From: Parapusillimonas granuli
Lineage (GTDB): Bacteria; Pseudomonadota; Gammaproteobacteria; Burkholderiales; Burkholderiaceae_B
Assembly (NCBI RefSeq): GCF_013416525.1
Contig: NZ_JACCEM010000013.1
Location: 30,825-94,824 of the forward strand
Reading direction: 5' to 3'
DNA: 64,000 nucleotides
Shown here piece by piece: positions 17,857 to 27,176 of this stretch (the stretch's first letter is position 1; each line of letters opens with the position of its first letter). Position numbers and translations under genes: made by a program. Below the pieces are notes generated by a model. The model made no database searches, was not told where the DNA came from, and was given only the letters and a program-made list of their open reading frames with translations.

Positions 17857-18597
17857 TTACATATACATCCCGCCGTTGACGTGCACCGTCGTGCCCGTGA
17901 TGTAGCCCGCCTGCGGGCTCGCGAGAAACGCCACGGCGTGGGCGATGTCGGCGGCGGCGCCCATGCGGCCCAGGGGAATCTGCGACAGGATCGCCGCCGT
18001 CTGGGTTTCGCCCAGGGCGCGCGTCATGTCGGTTTCGATGAAGCCCGGCGCCACGCAATTGACGGTGATGTTCCGGCTGCCCAGCTCGCGCGCCAGCGCA
18101 CGCGACATACCCGCCACGCCGGCCTTGGCGGCCGCATAGTTGGCCTGCCCCGGGTTGCCGCTGTGGCCGATCACGGACGTGATGTTGATGATGCGCCCCC
18201 AGCGGGCCTTCATCATGGTTTTGGTCACGGCCCGCGACAGCCGGAAGACCGCCGTCAGGTTGGTGTCGATCACCGTCTGCCAGTCGTCGTCCTTCATGCG
18301 CATGGCCAGGTTGTCGCGGGTGATGCCCGCGTTGTTGACCAGGATGTGCGGCCCGCCGTCCTGGGCCAGTTCGGCCGCGAGGCGCTCGCAAGCGGCCGCG
18401 TCGTCCACATTGAGCACCACGCCCCGGCCGCCGGAGGCGCCCAGCATTTCGCCGATCGACTGCGCGCCCGATTCCGACGTCGCCGTGCCGACCACGACGG
18501 CGCCCCGGGCGGCGAGTTCGAGCGCGATCGCTTTTCCTATGCCGCGCGTCGCGCCGGTCACCAGGGCGGTCTTGCCCTCGAGCTGTTTATCCTGCAT
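17857..18597 (-). CDS. fabG: 3-oxoacyl-ACP reductase
   Basis: The 246-aa NADPH-dependent short-chain dehydrogenase has the cofactor motif TGATRGIG near the N-terminus, NNAG at about 88, and the catalytic Ser-Tyr-Lys in ITSVIGHSG and YAAAKAG. It ends HVNGGMYM as FabG does. The ATG at 18597 is preferred because AAGGG lies 8 nt upstream; an ATG at 18603, overlapping the fabD stop as TAATG, is only 2 nt from that site. It is followed by a 183-bp gap with the acpP promoter. Confidence 0.96.
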   Translation of the reverse strand: MQDKQLEGKTALVTGATRGIGKAIALELAARGAVVVGTATSESGAQSIGEMLGASGGRGVVLNVDDAAACERLAAELAQDGGPHILVNNAGITRDNLAMRMKDDDWQTVIDTNLTAVFRLSRAVTKTMMKARWGRIINITSVIGHSGNPGQANYAAAKAGVAGMSRALARELGSRNITVNCVAPGFIETDMTRALGETQTAAILSQIPLGRMGAAADIAHAVAFLASPQAGYITGTTVHVNGGMYM

Positions 18598-18602
18598 TGC
18601 CA

Positions 18603-19535
18603 TTACCCTTGTAAAGTATCCAAAGCCAGCTGCAACGAAGCCGGATCCGTGATGGCCAGCCCGACCAGGTCGCGATCGATGCGCTTGGTCAGGCCGTTGA
18701 GCACCTTGCCCGGCCCGCATTCGACCACATGAGTCACGCCCTGCGCCTTCATCGCACGGATGGTTTCGACCCAGCGCACGGCATGCCAGGCCTGTCTGAC
18801 CAGCGCGTCCTTGATGCCCGCCGGGTCCGAAGGCTGCGCCACGTCCACATTGTTGATGAGGGGAATGGCGGGCGCGGCCAGGGAGATGCCGGCCAGCGCC
18901 CGGCCCAGAACGAGCGCGGCGGGCTGGAGCAGGCTGGAATGGAAAGGCGCGGACACGGGCAGCGGCAGCGCGCGCTTGGCGCCGGCCGCCTTGGCCAGGT
19001 CGCAGGCGCGCTGCACCGCATTCTTGTGCCCGGCGATGACCACTTGTTCGGGAGCGTTGAAATTGACGGCTTCCACGACTTCGCCCTGAGCCGCTTCGGC
19101 GCACGCCGCCCGTACGGCGTCGTCTTCCAGGCCCAGGATGGCGGCCATGGCGCCGGTGCCGACGGGCACCGCTTCCTGCATGGCATTGGCGCGGATGCGC
19201 ACGATGCGCACGGCGTCTTCCAGGGCGATGGCGTCCGCGGCGGCAAGCGCGGAGTATTCCCCCAGGCTGTGCCCGGCCACCAGGGCGGGCTTGGCGCCGC
19301 CGGCGCCGATCCAGGCGCGGTACATGGCCACCGCCGCCGTCAGCATGGCGGGCTGGGTGTTCGTGGTGAGATTGAGCTCTTCGGCGGGACCGGCGGAAAT
19401 CAAGGCGGCCAGGTCCTGGCCCAGGGCGCCGGACGCCCGCTCGACGGTTTCCTGCACCGCCTGGTTGCCCGACCAGGCGTCCAGCATGCCCACCGACTGG
19501 GAACCCTGGCCCGGAAATACGAATGCAACTTTCAT
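18603..19535 (-). CDS. fabD: malonyl-CoA:ACP transacylase
   Basis: The 310-aa product starts MKVAFVFPGQGSQSVGML and has the catalytic serine in VAGHSLGEYSALAAA (about Ser92) and a histidine in APFHSSLL (about 200). It loads malonyl groups onto ACP. An upstream in-frame TTG (19544) is less likely than the ATG at 19535. It lies between fabH and fabG in the operon, with its stop 5 bp before the fabG ATG. Confidence 0.96.
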   Translation of the reverse strand: MKVAFVFPGQGSQSVGMLDAWSGNQAVQETVERASGALGQDLAALISAGPAEELNLTTNTQPAMLTAAVAMYRAWIGAGGAKPALVAGHSLGEYSALAAADAIALEDAVRIVRIRANAMQEAVPVGTGAMAAILGLEDDAVRAACAEAAQGEVVEAVNFNAPEQVVIAGHKNAVQRACDLAKAAGAKRALPLPVSAPFHSSLLQPAALVLGRALAGISLAAPAIPLINNVDVAQPSDPAGIKDALVRQAWHAVRWVETIRAMKAQGVTHVVECGPGKVLNGLTKRIDRDLVGLAITDPASLQLALDTLQG

Positions 19536-19578
19536 AGTATCCAATGAAAACGGTTGGAAGGGCGCGCGGCCTTTTCTT

Positions 19579-20553
19579 TTATATGCGGACCAGGACGGAG
19601 CCCCAGGTGAAGCCGCCGCCCACGCCCTGCATCATGACGACGTCGCCTTCCTTGATGCGCCCGTCGCGGCGGGCGGCGTCGAAGGCGAGGGGCACGCTGG
19701 CGGCCGAGGTATTCGCGTGCCGGTCCACGGTGACGACCACCTTGTCGTCCGACAGGCCCAGCCGGCGTCCCAGGAAATTGATGATGCGTATGTTCGCCTG
19801 GTGCGGCACGAACCAGTCGATGTCCTGGAGCTCGATGCCGGCCTCGGCGCAGACGTCGGTGGCGGATTTGGCCAGGGACGTGACGGCGAGCTTGAACACC
19901 GCCTGCCCGTCCATGCGCAGGAAGGGATCCCCCACCACTTTCCCGTGCGACACGTTGCCGGCCGCGCAAAGAATCTTCATCTGGCTGCCGTCGGCGCTCA
20001 GCTGCGCGGCGATGATGCCGGGCTCGTCGGCCGCCTTGAGCACCACCGCCCCCGCGCCGTCGCCGAACAGGACGCAGGTGCTGCGGTCGTTCCAGTCGAG
20101 GATGCTGGAGAACACTTCGGCGCCGATGACCAGGGCGGTCTTGGCGCGGCCCGCCCGGATGAAGGCGTCGGCCGTTGCCAGCGCATAGACGAAGCCGCTG
20201 CACACCGCCTGGACGTCGAACGCCGCCCCGCCGCGCGAGCCCAGCGCCGCCTGCACCAGGCAGGCCGTGCTGGGGAAGACGAAGTCGGGCGTGGAAGTGG
20301 CGACGATGATCAGGTCCAGGTCCTGGGCGGCCACGCCGGCGTCGGCCAGCGCGAGCTGCGCGGCGCGCGTCGCCAGCTGGCTGGTGGTCACGCCCGGATC
20401 GGCCAGATGCCGCTGCCGTATGCCGGTGCGCTCGACGATCCAGGTGTCGGACGTTTCGATTTGCCGGGTAGCCAGGTCTGCCGCAAGATCGTCATTGGTG
20501 ACGACCCTGGGTGGCAAATAGCCGCCCGACCCGATAATTTTCGCATAAGGCAT
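19579..20553 (-). CDS. fabH: beta-ketoacyl-ACP synthase III
   Basis: The 324-aa initiating condensing enzyme joins acetyl-CoA and malonyl-ACP. The Cys-His-Asn triad is visible in [13 protein letters not shown] (about Cys114), [12 protein letters not shown] (about His251) and [14 protein letters not shown] (about Asn281). The start [20 protein letters not shown] is typical. It follows plsX with a 20-bp gap. Confidence 0.97.
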   Translation of the reverse strand: MPYAKIIGSGGYLPPRVVTNDDLAADLATRQIETSDTWIVERTGIRQRHLADPGVTTSQLATRAAQLALADAGVAAQDLDLIIVATSTPDFVFPSTACLVQAALGSRGGAAFDVQAVCSGFVYALATADAFIRAGRAKTALVIGAEVFSSILDWNDRSTCVLFGDGAGAVVLKAADEPGIIAAQLSADGSQMKILCAAGNVSHGKVVGDPFLRMDGQAVFKLAVTSLAKSATDVCAEAGIELQDIDWFVPHQANIRIINFLGRRLGLSDDKVVVTVDRHANTSAASVPLAFDAARRDGRIKEGDVVMMQGVGGGFTWGSVLVRI

Positions 20554-20573
20554 AGTAGCTTCCAGATACCTGG

Positions 20574-21656
20574 CTATGGCGCAGGATCAGATACATCGTT
20601 GGCGAGCTCCGCCGATTGCACGGCCGCGGCCTGCAAGCTCTGGCGGAGGCGGTCTATGGCGCTGGCCGTGCCCTCGAGCAGGCCTTTGCGCACGGCGTCG
20701 CGCGCGCGCTGCAGCGCATAGCCGAAGGCATAGGCGTCGGCCGAGCCGTGGCTTTTTATGACGATCCCGCGCAGGCCCAGCAAGGCGGCGCCGTTGTAGC
20801 GCCGGTTGTCGACCCGGTCGCGAAAGCGGTCGAGCACCGGCTTGGCCAGCACGCCGGCCGCCATCGAGAGCGCGTCGCGGGTGAATTCGGCCCGCATCAT
20901 GGCGGCGACCATCTTGGCCAGGCCTTCGATGGACTTGAGCACGACGTTGCCGACGAAACCATCGCAGACGACGACGTCGACGGTGCCCTTGCAGATGTCG
21001 TCGCCTTCGACGTTGCCGTAGAAGTTCAAGCCGCTGCTGCGCAGCAGTTCGGCCGCCTGCTTGACGACCTCGTTGCCCTTGATGACTTCCTCGCCGATGT
21101 TGAGCAGGCCTATCGTGGGCCTTTCGTGGCGATCGACGGTGGAGGCCAGGGCCGAACCCATGATGGCGAATTGCAGCAAGTGCTCGGCCGTGCAGTCCAC
21201 ATTGGCGCCCAGGTCCAGCATGGTGGTCGCGCCGCCCTTCTGGTTGGGAATGGAAGTGGCGATGGCCGGGCGGTCGATGCCGTCCAGCGTCTTGAGCACA
21301 TAGCGCGAAATGGCCATCCAGGCGCCCGTGTTGCCCGCCGAGACACAGGCGTCGGCGCGCCCGTCCTTGACGGCCTGCGCGGCGACGCGCATGGACGAGT
21401 CTTTCTTGCGGCGCAGGGCGATCTCGACCGAGTCGTCCATGGTGACGACTTCGGATGCCGGCAGGATCTCGTACCATTGCCTGCCCAGATCCGCCAGGCC
21501 CTTGAGCGCGGCTTCGATCGCGGCGGCGTTGCCGGCGAGGAGAAGGCGCGTATCGGGATTTTGCTTCGCAAACTGGTGGGCAGCGGGAACGGTGACCGGC
21601 AGGCCGATGTCACCGCCCATGCAATCGATGGCGATTCGGATTTCTGGCTTCGACAT
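20574..21656 (-). CDS. plsX: phosphate acyltransferase PlsX
   Basis: The 360-aa product begins [18 protein letters not shown] and contains [25 protein letters not shown] and the family segment [20 protein letters not shown]. It converts acyl-ACP to acyl-phosphate for PlsY in phospholipid synthesis. The ATG at 21656 is preferred over a TTG one codon upstream. It lies between rpmF and fabH as in E. coli. Confidence 0.96.
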   Translation of the reverse strand: MSKPEIRIAIDCMGGDIGLPVTVPAAHQFAKQNPDTRLLLAGNAAAIEAALKGLADLGRQWYEILPASEVVTMDDSVEIALRRKKDSSMRVAAQAVKDGRADACVSAGNTGAWMAISRYVLKTLDGIDRPAIATSIPNQKGGATTMLDLGANVDCTAEHLLQFAIMGSALASTVDRHERPTIGLLNIGEEVIKGNEVVKQAAELLRSSGLNFYGNVEGDDICKGTVDVVVCDGFVGNVVLKSIEGLAKMVAAMMRAEFTRDALSMAAGVLAKPVLDRFRDRVDNRRYNGAALLGLRGIVIKSHGSADAYAFGYALQRARDAVRKGLLEGTASAIDRLRQSLQAAAVQSAELANDVSDPAP

Positions 21657-21703
21657 CAAGCGCGCAATCTGTGGCGTTTTATGGCGAGATCGCTGAACGA
21701 GGC

Positions 21704-21886
21704 CTATTCGTCGTTCTTGGTCTTGATCACTTTGCGGCCACGGTAAACGCCGTTGGGGCTGATGTGGTGGCGCAGGTGCAATTCACCGGTGGTGGGTTCT
21801 ACAGCCGTGGGAGGCGCGGCAAGGAAATCGTGCGAACGATGCATACCGCGTTTAGACGGGCTCTTTTTGTTTTGCTGAACGGCCAT
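21704..21886 (-). CDS. rpmF: 50S ribosomal protein L32
   Basis: The 60-aa basic protein starts [20 protein letters not shown], diagnostic for L32, and ends [15 protein letters not shown]. The zinc-binding cysteines found in some bacterial L32 proteins are absent, as in many proteobacteria. It sits between yceD and plsX, the conserved order that couples ribosome and lipid synthesis. Confidence 0.97.
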   Translation of the reverse strand: MAVQQNKKSPSKRGMHRSHDFLAAPPTAVEPTTGELHLRHHISPNGVYRGRKVIKTKNDE

Positions 21887-21947
21887 GATGACTCCTGAAA
21901 ACGGGTCGCTATTGTAAGCGATAGCCCCGCAAGTTAAGTGCGTTAAA

Positions 21948-22538
21948 TCAATTTTTCTTGAGCTGGCTCAATACCGAGAACGGCGAGGGCCGGCCCGTGT
22001 CGCCGTCGGCATCCAGGGCCGCCGGCAACGAAGGACAAACATCGTGCTTGGGCACGTACGGCAAGGCAAGAATGATCTCGTCTTCGACGAGTCCCAGGAC
22101 GTCGAAACGCTGGGAGCCCAGAATGCGCTCGGGCGCATCGTCGTCGTCGAGCCCGCCTTCGGGGTCGAGGTCGGCTTCCGACGCCACGAGCTGCAAGCGG
22201 TTGTCGACCCTGACCGGGAAAACAAAGGGCTGCATGCAGCGCTGGCACAAGAGCACCGGCTTCGCGTCGACCTCCACACGCAAGAAGCGCTGGCCATGGG
22301 CATCGGTTTCGCCGCGCACCGACCAGGCCACATCGGATTCGCCCTGCGCGGGCAAATCGGCAACGAGCCGCTCAAAGCGCGCAATCCCCGCCCGGCCAGA
22401 GACCTCGCGGCCATGGCTGGCAAGCGCATAGGTGTCTACGCAAACCTGGCGCCCTGCTTGCTGCTCCGCCTGACGCCCTGCCTGGTGCTCCGCACCGCGC
22501 AGCTTCCCATCCGTATTGCGCTCATCGCCCTGGTTCAT
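21948..22538 (-). CDS. yceD: DUF177/YceD family 23S rRNA accumulation protein
   Basis: The 196-aa product has the DUF177 core: [35 protein letters not shown] with the conserved CQRCM pair, [11 protein letters not shown] and [22 protein letters not shown]. coli YceD is needed for normal 23S rRNA levels and is tied to rpmF. The ATG at 22538 is chosen over a GTG at 22565, because the predicted promoter start point near 22573 would leave almost no leader for the GTG. The first 35 residues are low-complexity, with an 8-residue repeat ([16 protein letters not shown]), and precede the family domain. Confidence 0.88.
   Translation of the reverse strand: MNQGDERNTDGKLRGAEHQAGRQAEQQAGRQVCVDTYALASHGREVSGRAGIARFERLVADLPAQGESDVAWSVRGETDAHGQRFLRVEVDAKPVLLCQRCMQPFVFPVRVDNRLQLVASEADLDPEGGLDDDDAPERILGSQRFDVLGLVEDEIILALPYVPKHDVCPSLPAALDADGDTGRPSPFSVLSQLKKN
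22450..22493. repeat. 24-bp direct repeat inside yceD
   Basis: Two near-identical 20-bp blocks start at 22450 and 22474 (period 24). They encode two adjacent 8-residue units rich in Gln, Ala, Gly and Arg in the N-terminal extension of YceD. The reading frame is preserved by the period. Confidence 0.7.
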
Positions 22539-22579
22539 AAAGCCACACCGCTCGCTTTCAAGCACAAAGAAAACATTAG

Positions 22580-22609
22580 ATAATACTGTGTTTCAGCAAC
22601 CACAGTCAA
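22580..22609 (-). promoter_or_regulatory. predicted sigma-70 promoter of the yceD-rpmF-plsX-fab operon
   Basis: On the minus strand TTGACT (22609-22604) and TATTAT (22585-22580) are separated by 18 bp; each matches consensus at five of six positions. It is the best promoter in the short region divergent to maf. The start point would be near 22573, which argues for the yceD ATG at 22538. Confidence 0.7.
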
Positions 22610-22632
22610 ACAAGAATAGGCCAATTTCGCTC

Positions 22633-23241
22633 ATGCGTCTTATCCTAGCCTCAAGTTCGCGCTACCGCAAAGCCATGCTCGAACGGCTCGGCATTCCATT
22701 CGCCAGCATCTCGCCCGACGCCGATGAATCCCCCCTGCCCGGCGAGACGCCGTCGCAGCTCGCCCAGCGCCTTTCGATGGCGAAAGCGCAGGCCGTTCTG
22801 GCCGCCCACCCCGGCGCCGTCGTCATCGGCTCGGACCAGGTCGCCACCCTGGGCGGCTCGCCCATCGGCAAGCCCGGTAATTTCGAACGCGCAAAAAAAC
22901 AGCTGGAAGCGCTCAGCGGCCGGACGGTGGAATTCCATAGCGCGCTGTGCGTGACGGACGGCAAGCGCTACGAGATCGACGACGTCGTCACGCGCTGCCG
23001 CTTCCGCAGCCTGTCCACCAGCGAGATCATAGCCTATCTGGAAAAAGAACAGCCCTACGACACGGCCGGCAGCGCCAAGGCCGAGGGCCTGGGCATTGCC
23101 CTGATGGACAGCATGGAGTCCAATGACCCCACCGCCATCATCGGCCTGCCCCTGATCGCCCTGTGCCGCATGCTGCGCGCCTTCGGGCTGGATCCGCTCG
23201 GCGCCGCCGGGGCGCCGCACACCTCATTGGAACAATCTTGA
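22633..23241 (+). CDS. maf: Maf-like nucleotide pyrophosphatase
   Basis: The 202-aa product starts MRLILASSSRYRKAMLERLG and contains DESPLPGETPSQLAQRLSMAKA, VVIGSDQVATL and AEGLGIALMDSMESNDPTAI, the Maf/YceF pattern. YceF hydrolyses non-canonical nucleotides such as 7-methyl-GTP. It is divergent from yceD as in E. coli. The frame is open 39 codons upstream, but this ATG matches the family N-terminus. The stop overlaps the next start (TTGA). Confidence 0.93.
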   Translation: MRLILASSSRYRKAMLERLGIPFASISPDADESPLPGETPSQLAQRLSMAKAQAVLAAHPGAVVIGSDQVATLGGSPIGKPGNFERAKKQLEALSGRTVEFHSALCVTDGKRYEIDDVVTRCRFRSLSTSEIIAYLEKEQPYDTAGSAKAEGLGIALMDSMESNDPTAIIGLPLIALCRMLRAFGLDPLGAAGAPHTSLEQS

Positions 23242-23957
23242 AATCAACCGGAACACTGCATTTGATCCCCGTCGGGCTGGGCGACGCGCCCCCGGCCGCG
23301 TGGCTGCCGGCCGCCGTGCAGGAACTGGCCGGGCGCATCCCCACCTATATCGCCGAGAACGCCAAGACGGCGCGCGCCTTCCTGAAGCAGGTCGGCACGC
23401 TGCGGCCCCTACAGGAAATCACCATCCACACGCTGGACGGCAAGACCGACGCGCGGCAGATGCGCGCCTGGCTGCAGCCCCTGCTTTCGGGGGGCGACAT
23501 CGGGCTGGTCTCGGAAGCGGGCTGCCCGGCCGTCGCCGACCCCGGCGCGCGCGTGGTCGCCGAGGCGCACGACATGGGCATACGAGTCGCGCCCTGGGTG
23601 GGGCCGTCTTCCATATTGCTCAGCCTGATGGCCAGCGGCCTGGACGGCCAGCGCTTCGCCTTCCATGGCTATGCGCCGGTGAATGCGTCCGAGCGGGCCG
23701 CCCAGCTCAAGACCTGGGAAGCCTTGTCGCTCAAGCATCAACAGACGCAAATCCTGATCGAAACCCCTTACCGCAACGAGGCCATGTTCCAGGCCCTGCT
23801 GCAGTCGCTCAAGGGCAACACGCGGCTGTGCGTCGCCCGGGCGCTGACCACGCCCGACGAATGGATCGCCAGCCACGCCGTCAGCCGCTGGAAGACCCTG
23901 CCCGCGCCGGATCTTTCAAAGAAGCCGGCCATTTTTCTTTTCCTCGCCGGCCGCTAG
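23238..23957 (+). CDS. small SAM-dependent methyltransferase of the RsmI/tetrapyrrole-methylase fold
   Basis: About 239 aa from a TTG at 23238 that overlaps the maf stop as TTGA. LHLIPVGLGD at the N-terminus, YIAENAKTARAFLKQVG, IGLVSEAGCPAVADPGARVV and APWVGPSSILLSLMASGLDGQRFAFHGYAP align with RsmI (16S rRNA C1402 2'-O-methyltransferase). The first strand differs from the RsmI ATPIGNLxD motif, and the protein is about 40 residues shorter. It is likely a paralogue with an unknown substrate. Coupling to maf is the main context clue. Confidence 0.75.
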   Translation: MKSTGTLHLIPVGLGDAPPAAWLPAAVQELAGRIPTYIAENAKTARAFLKQVGTLRPLQEITIHTLDGKTDARQMRAWLQPLLSGGDIGLVSEAGCPAVADPGARVVAEAHDMGIRVAPWVGPSSILLSLMASGLDGQRFAFHGYAPVNASERAAQLKTWEALSLKHQQTQILIETPYRNEAMFQALLQSLKGNTRLCVARALTTPDEWIASHAVSRWKTLPAPDLSKKPAIFLFLAGR

Positions 23958-23986
23958 CGGGCTGTTGACGCTAAAAGGGGGGCGGC

Positions 23987-24817
23987 ATGAACATGAACGG
24001 TCCTGGACGCCAAGGCGCGAAGCGCGGCCCGGCCCGCCCCGCCCTGCTGCGGGCCCTGGCCGCCGCGCTGCCGCTGGCGGTGGCCGGCTGCGCGGGCTAC
24101 GATCCGGGCAAGCTGGACATAGACCGCAGCATACAGGCCAAGAGCCAGAGCAGCCGGGTGGATTTCATCGTGCTGCATTACACGTCCACCGACAACGAAG
24201 CCTCGCTCAGGATTCTTTCCGAAGGCAATGTCAGCAGCCACTATCTAATCACCGACCATCCACGCCCCCGCGTCTACCAGCTCGTCGACGAGAACCGGCG
24301 CGCATGGCATGCCGGCGTCAGTTCCTGGTATGGGCGCGCCGGCGTGAACAGCGCGTCGATCGGGGTGGAAATCGTCAATGCGGGCAAGCGCGACGACGGC
24401 TGGGCGCCCTACTCGCCCAGGCAGGTCGCGGTCCTGGCCACCCTGCTGCGGGACATCATCGCCCGCCATCGGATCAAGCCGCACAATATCGTGGGCCATA
24501 GCGACGTCGCGCCCCAGCGCAAGATCGATCCGGGCCCGCTGTTTCCATGGAAGCAGCTTGCCGAGCAGGGGATAGGCCGCTGGTACGATGAGGAATCGGC
24601 GCGGCGGTACGAGCTGGACTTCGAGGCCCAGGGCCTGCCGGACGCCGCCTGGGTGCAGGAGCAGCTGGGCCGCGTGGGCTACGAGGCGCCGCGCAGCGGC
24701 GTGCTGGATCCGGCCACGCGCAATGTGCTGGCGGCGTTTCAGATGCGGTATCGCCCGGAACGCCACGATGGCGAGCCGGACGCGCGGACTCTGGGAATTT
24801 TGAAAGCGCTGCCTTAA
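23987..24817 (+). CDS. amiD: AmiD-like N-acetylmuramoyl-L-alanine amidase lipoprotein
   Basis: The 276-aa product has a lipoprotein signal (ALAAALPLAVAGC, Cys about 34). An amidase-2 domain at about 55-190 carries zinc ligands in FIVLHYTS, VGHSDVAPQRKIDPGP, and the glutamate region SIGVEIVNAG. A C-terminal peptidoglycan-binding domain follows (VQEQLGRVGYEAPRSGVLDPATRNVLAAFQ). It cleaves the amide bond between MurNAc and L-Ala, acting on anhydro-muropeptides from the outer membrane. Its 3' end overlaps convergent msrQ by 4 bp. Confidence 0.9.
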   Translation: MNMNGPGRQGAKRGPARPALLRALAAALPLAVAGCAGYDPGKLDIDRSIQAKSQSSRVDFIVLHYTSTDNEASLRILSEGNVSSHYLITDHPRPRVYQLVDENRRAWHAGVSSWYGRAGVNSASIGVEIVNAGKRDDGWAPYSPRQVAVLATLLRDIIARHRIKPHNIVGHSDVAPQRKIDPGPLFPWKQLAEQGIGRWYDEESARRYELDFEAQGLPDAAWVQEQLGRVGYEAPRSGVLDPATRNVLAAFQMRYRPERHDGEPDARTLGILKALP

Positions 24818-25464
24818 GGCTTGCGCCGGACCGCCACGAACACCCGCAACGCCAGCAGAACCGCCAGGATGGCTCCGTAGGCGTATGGCTCCGCGAAATC
24901 GTTCTTCCCGGCGCGCACCAGCCAGAAATGCCAGACGGACAAGGCGGCGATTGCGTACACGCTGCGGTGCAGCCTTTGCCAATGGCGCCCCAGCCGGCGT
25001 ATCCAGCCTTGCGTGGAAGTCAGCGCGAGCGCCAGCATCGGAATGAAGGCGACCGTGCCCACCAGAATGAACGTGCGCTGGCCGATATCTTGCCACATCG
25101 ACGCCACGGACCAGCCCCTTTCCCAGAACGCCCAGCCGAGCACGTGCAAGACCGTGTAGAAGAACGCGAACAGGCCCAGCATGCGCCGCAGGCGCACCAG
25201 GGCGGGCTGCCCGATCAGGCGGCGCAGCGGCGTCACCGCCAGGGTGAGCCCCAGGGCGACCAACGCCCATATCCCCGTGGAGCGGATCAGGAATTCCGGA
25301 GGATTGGCGGTCAGTCCGCCGGTGGCGGCCAGCCAGAACCACCGGTAGACCGGATACAAGGCCAGCAGGAACAGCAGCGGCTTGAAACGCGCGACTTGCC
25401 TGGCTTGCCAGTGGGCGGCGCTCGGCATGGCGGTCCCGGCGTTCTTGGTCCTGGCGTTCTTCAC
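24814..25464 (-). CDS. msrQ: MsrQ haem-binding membrane subunit
   Basis: The 216-aa product has about six transmembrane helices and the ferric-reductase-like pattern: a histidine in FFYTVLHVLGWAFWE, LHRSVYAIAALSVWHFWLV with two further histidines, and a GQPALVRLRRMLGL loop. MsrQ is a cytochrome b protein that passes electrons to MsrP. It lies 13 bp after msrP. The start MKNARTKNAGTAMPS is plausible; an internal ATG 12 codons later is an alternative. Confidence 0.92.
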   Translation of the reverse strand: MKNARTKNAGTAMPSAAHWQARQVARFKPLLFLLALYPVYRWFWLAATGGLTANPPEFLIRSTGIWALVALGLTLAVTPLRRLIGQPALVRLRRMLGLFAFFYTVLHVLGWAFWERGWSVASMWQDIGQRTFILVGTVAFIPMLALALTSTQGWIRRLGRHWQRLHRSVYAIAALSVWHFWLVRAGKNDFAEPYAYGAILAVLLALRVFVAVRRKP

Positions 25465-25477
25465 CGATCGGCCAACA

Positions 25478-26440
25478 TCAATAATAGCGGCTCAGGTCCA
25501 TGCCTTGATACAGCGCGGCGACTTGCTCGCCGTAGCCGTTGAACATGAGGGTCTCCACCCGCGGAGCGAGAAAGCTGGTGCCGATGCGGCGTTCGGTGGC
25601 CTGGCTCCAGCGGGGGTGGTCGACCTCGGGATTGACGTTGGCGAAGAAACCGTATTCATTGGGCGCGGCCTTGACCCAGCTGGTTTGCGGCGCCTCTTCG
25701 AGTAGCCGTATCCGCACGATGGATTTCCCCGACTTGAAGCCGTATTTCCAGGGAATCGCGACCCTCAGGGGCGCGCCGTTCTGGTTGGGCAGCACCTTCC
25801 CATAGACGCCGAAGACCAGCATGGTCAGGGGGTGCATGGCCTCGTCGATGCGCAGGCCTTCGACGTAGGGCCAGTCCAGGATGCGACTTCTGAGGCCGGG
25901 CATGCTCTCGGGCTGGGTCGCCGTGGTGAATTCGACGAATTTGGCCTTGCTGGTGGGCTGGACGCGGTTCAGCAGCACCGACAGGGAGTAGCCCGTCCAG
26001 GGGATGACCATGGACCAGGCTTCCACGCAGCGCAGGCGGTAGATGCGCTCTTCCATGGGGGCGAGCTTGAGCAGGTCGTCGATGTCGAAGCTGCGCGGCT
26101 TGGCGACCTCGCCTTCGACCGCGACGGTCCAGGGCCGGGTCTGGAAGCGCCCCGAGCGATCGCGCGGGTCGGCCTTGCCGGTGCCGAATTCATAGAAATT
26201 GTTATAGCCGGTGACGTCGGTTTCGGGCGTGGGCTTTTCGCTCAGCCAGTATTGCGGGTTGGGCGTGGCCGGCAGGGCCGGCTTTTCCTGTGTGGCCGCC
26301 CGGGGCAGGCCGGGCACCGAGGCGGCCCCGAGGGCGACCGCGCCCATGCCCATCTGCCGCAGCCACTCGCGCCGCGACCGCCATACGGACTCGGGCGTGA
26401 TTTCGGACGGCGCAATGCGCGGTATGTGGATCCTGGCCAT
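25478..26440 (-). CDS. msrP: periplasmic methionine sulfoxide reductase, molybdopterin subunit
   Basis: The 320-aa product has a twin-arginine signal ([18 protein letters not shown], about residues 22-39) and a sulfite-oxidase-type molybdopterin domain; the Mo-ligating cysteine is in [20 protein letters not shown]. MsrPQ repairs oxidised methionines in envelope proteins. The ATG at 26440 is chosen for the AGGAG 9 nt upstream; the frame is open 15 codons farther. A TATAAA at 26514-26509 on the same strand could be its -10, but no good -35 is seen. A separate cytosolic MsrB is at 53 kb. Confidence 0.94.
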   Translation of the reverse strand: MARIHIPRIAPSEITPESVWRSRREWLRQMGMGAVALGAASVPGLPRAATQEKPALPATPNPQYWLSEKPTPETDVTGYNNFYEFGTGKADPRDRSGRFQTRPWTVAVEGEVAKPRSFDIDDLLKLAPMEERIYRLRCVEAWSMVIPWTGYSLSVLLNRVQPTSKAKFVEFTTATQPESMPGLRSRILDWPYVEGLRIDEAMHPLTMLVFGVYGKVLPNQNGAPLRVAIPWKYGFKSGKSIVRIRLLEEAPQTSWVKAAPNEYGFFANVNPEVDHPRWSQATERRIGTSFLAPRVETLMFNGYGEQVAALYQGMDLSRYY

Positions 26441-26522
26441 GGCATCGGGCTCCTGGAGATAAGGTTCGACGGAGCCGGGCCCCACGCAGGGGCTGGCCCC
26501 TGTTTGATTTTATACCCGTTTT

Positions 26523-27176
26523 TTAGACCCGTTCGAGCAGCCAGGACTGCATCTCGCGGACGCTCGACACCATGACGGTGGGCTCCGCCTTCAGCAGGAT
26601 GCTCTTCTGATGGGCGCCATAGGTGACCGCCATGCTGTCCACGCCGGCCGCCGCGGCCATCTGGACGTCGTGCGAGGTGTCCCCCACCATCAGCACGCGA
26701 TGCGGCTCCAGGTCGAGCTCGTCCATGAGCTCCAGCAGCATGCCCGGATGCGGCTTGCTGAATGATTCGTCGGCGCAGCGCGTAGCATGAAAATAGCCGC
26801 CCAGCTGCAGATTGCCCAGTGCCCGGTCCAGGCCCACCCGGCTCTTGCCGGTCGCCACGCCCAGGGTGACGTCGCGCGCCTGCAGCGCGCCCAGCAGGTC
26901 CAGGATGCCGTCGAACAGCTTCAGGTGGGGATCCCGCCGCAAGAAATGGAAGCGATAGCGTTCTAGGAACAAGGGGAGCTGCTCGGCGGTCAGCGTGGGC
27001 ACGCAGCGGTACAGCGCGCTTTCCAGCGACAGGCCTATCACCCAGCTGGCCTCGTCGGCGGGGGGCACGGGCAGCCCGACGTCGGCGCAGGCCCCTTGTA
27101 TCGCCTCGACGATGGAATGGGTGGAATCCATGACGGTGCCGTCCCAGTCGAAAATGACCGCTTTGTAACGCTTCAC
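26523..27176 (-). CDS. HAD-superfamily hydrolase (phosphoglycolate phosphatase-like)
   Basis: The 217-aa product has the HAD motifs: FDWDGTVMDS near the N-terminus (nucleophile and acid aspartates), GVATGKSR (motif II), SKPHPGM (lysine) and VGDTSHDVQMA (motif IV). The cap lies at about 20-90. It probably dephosphorylates a small phosphate ester; the substrate is not evident. The start is a GTG at 27176 overlapping the rluC stop (GTGA). The rluC-HAD pair is common in Burkholderiales, where the HAD gene is annotated as a Gph relative. Confidence 0.85.
   Translation of the reverse strand: MKRYKAVIFDWDGTVMDSTHSIVEAIQGACADVGLPVPPADEASWVIGLSLESALYRCVPTLTAEQLPLFLERYRFHFLRRDPHLKLFDGILDLLGALQARDVTLGVATGKSRVGLDRALGNLQLGGYFHATRCADESFSKPHPGMLLELMDELDLEPHRVLMVGDTSHDVQMAAAAGVDSMAVTYGAHQKSILLKAEPTVMVSSVREMQSWLLERV

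Noticed and set aside
22516..22632. N-terminal extension of Maf by 39 residues
   Set aside because: The extension lies across the divergent promoter region, and the family N-terminus begins exactly at the ATG at 22,633.
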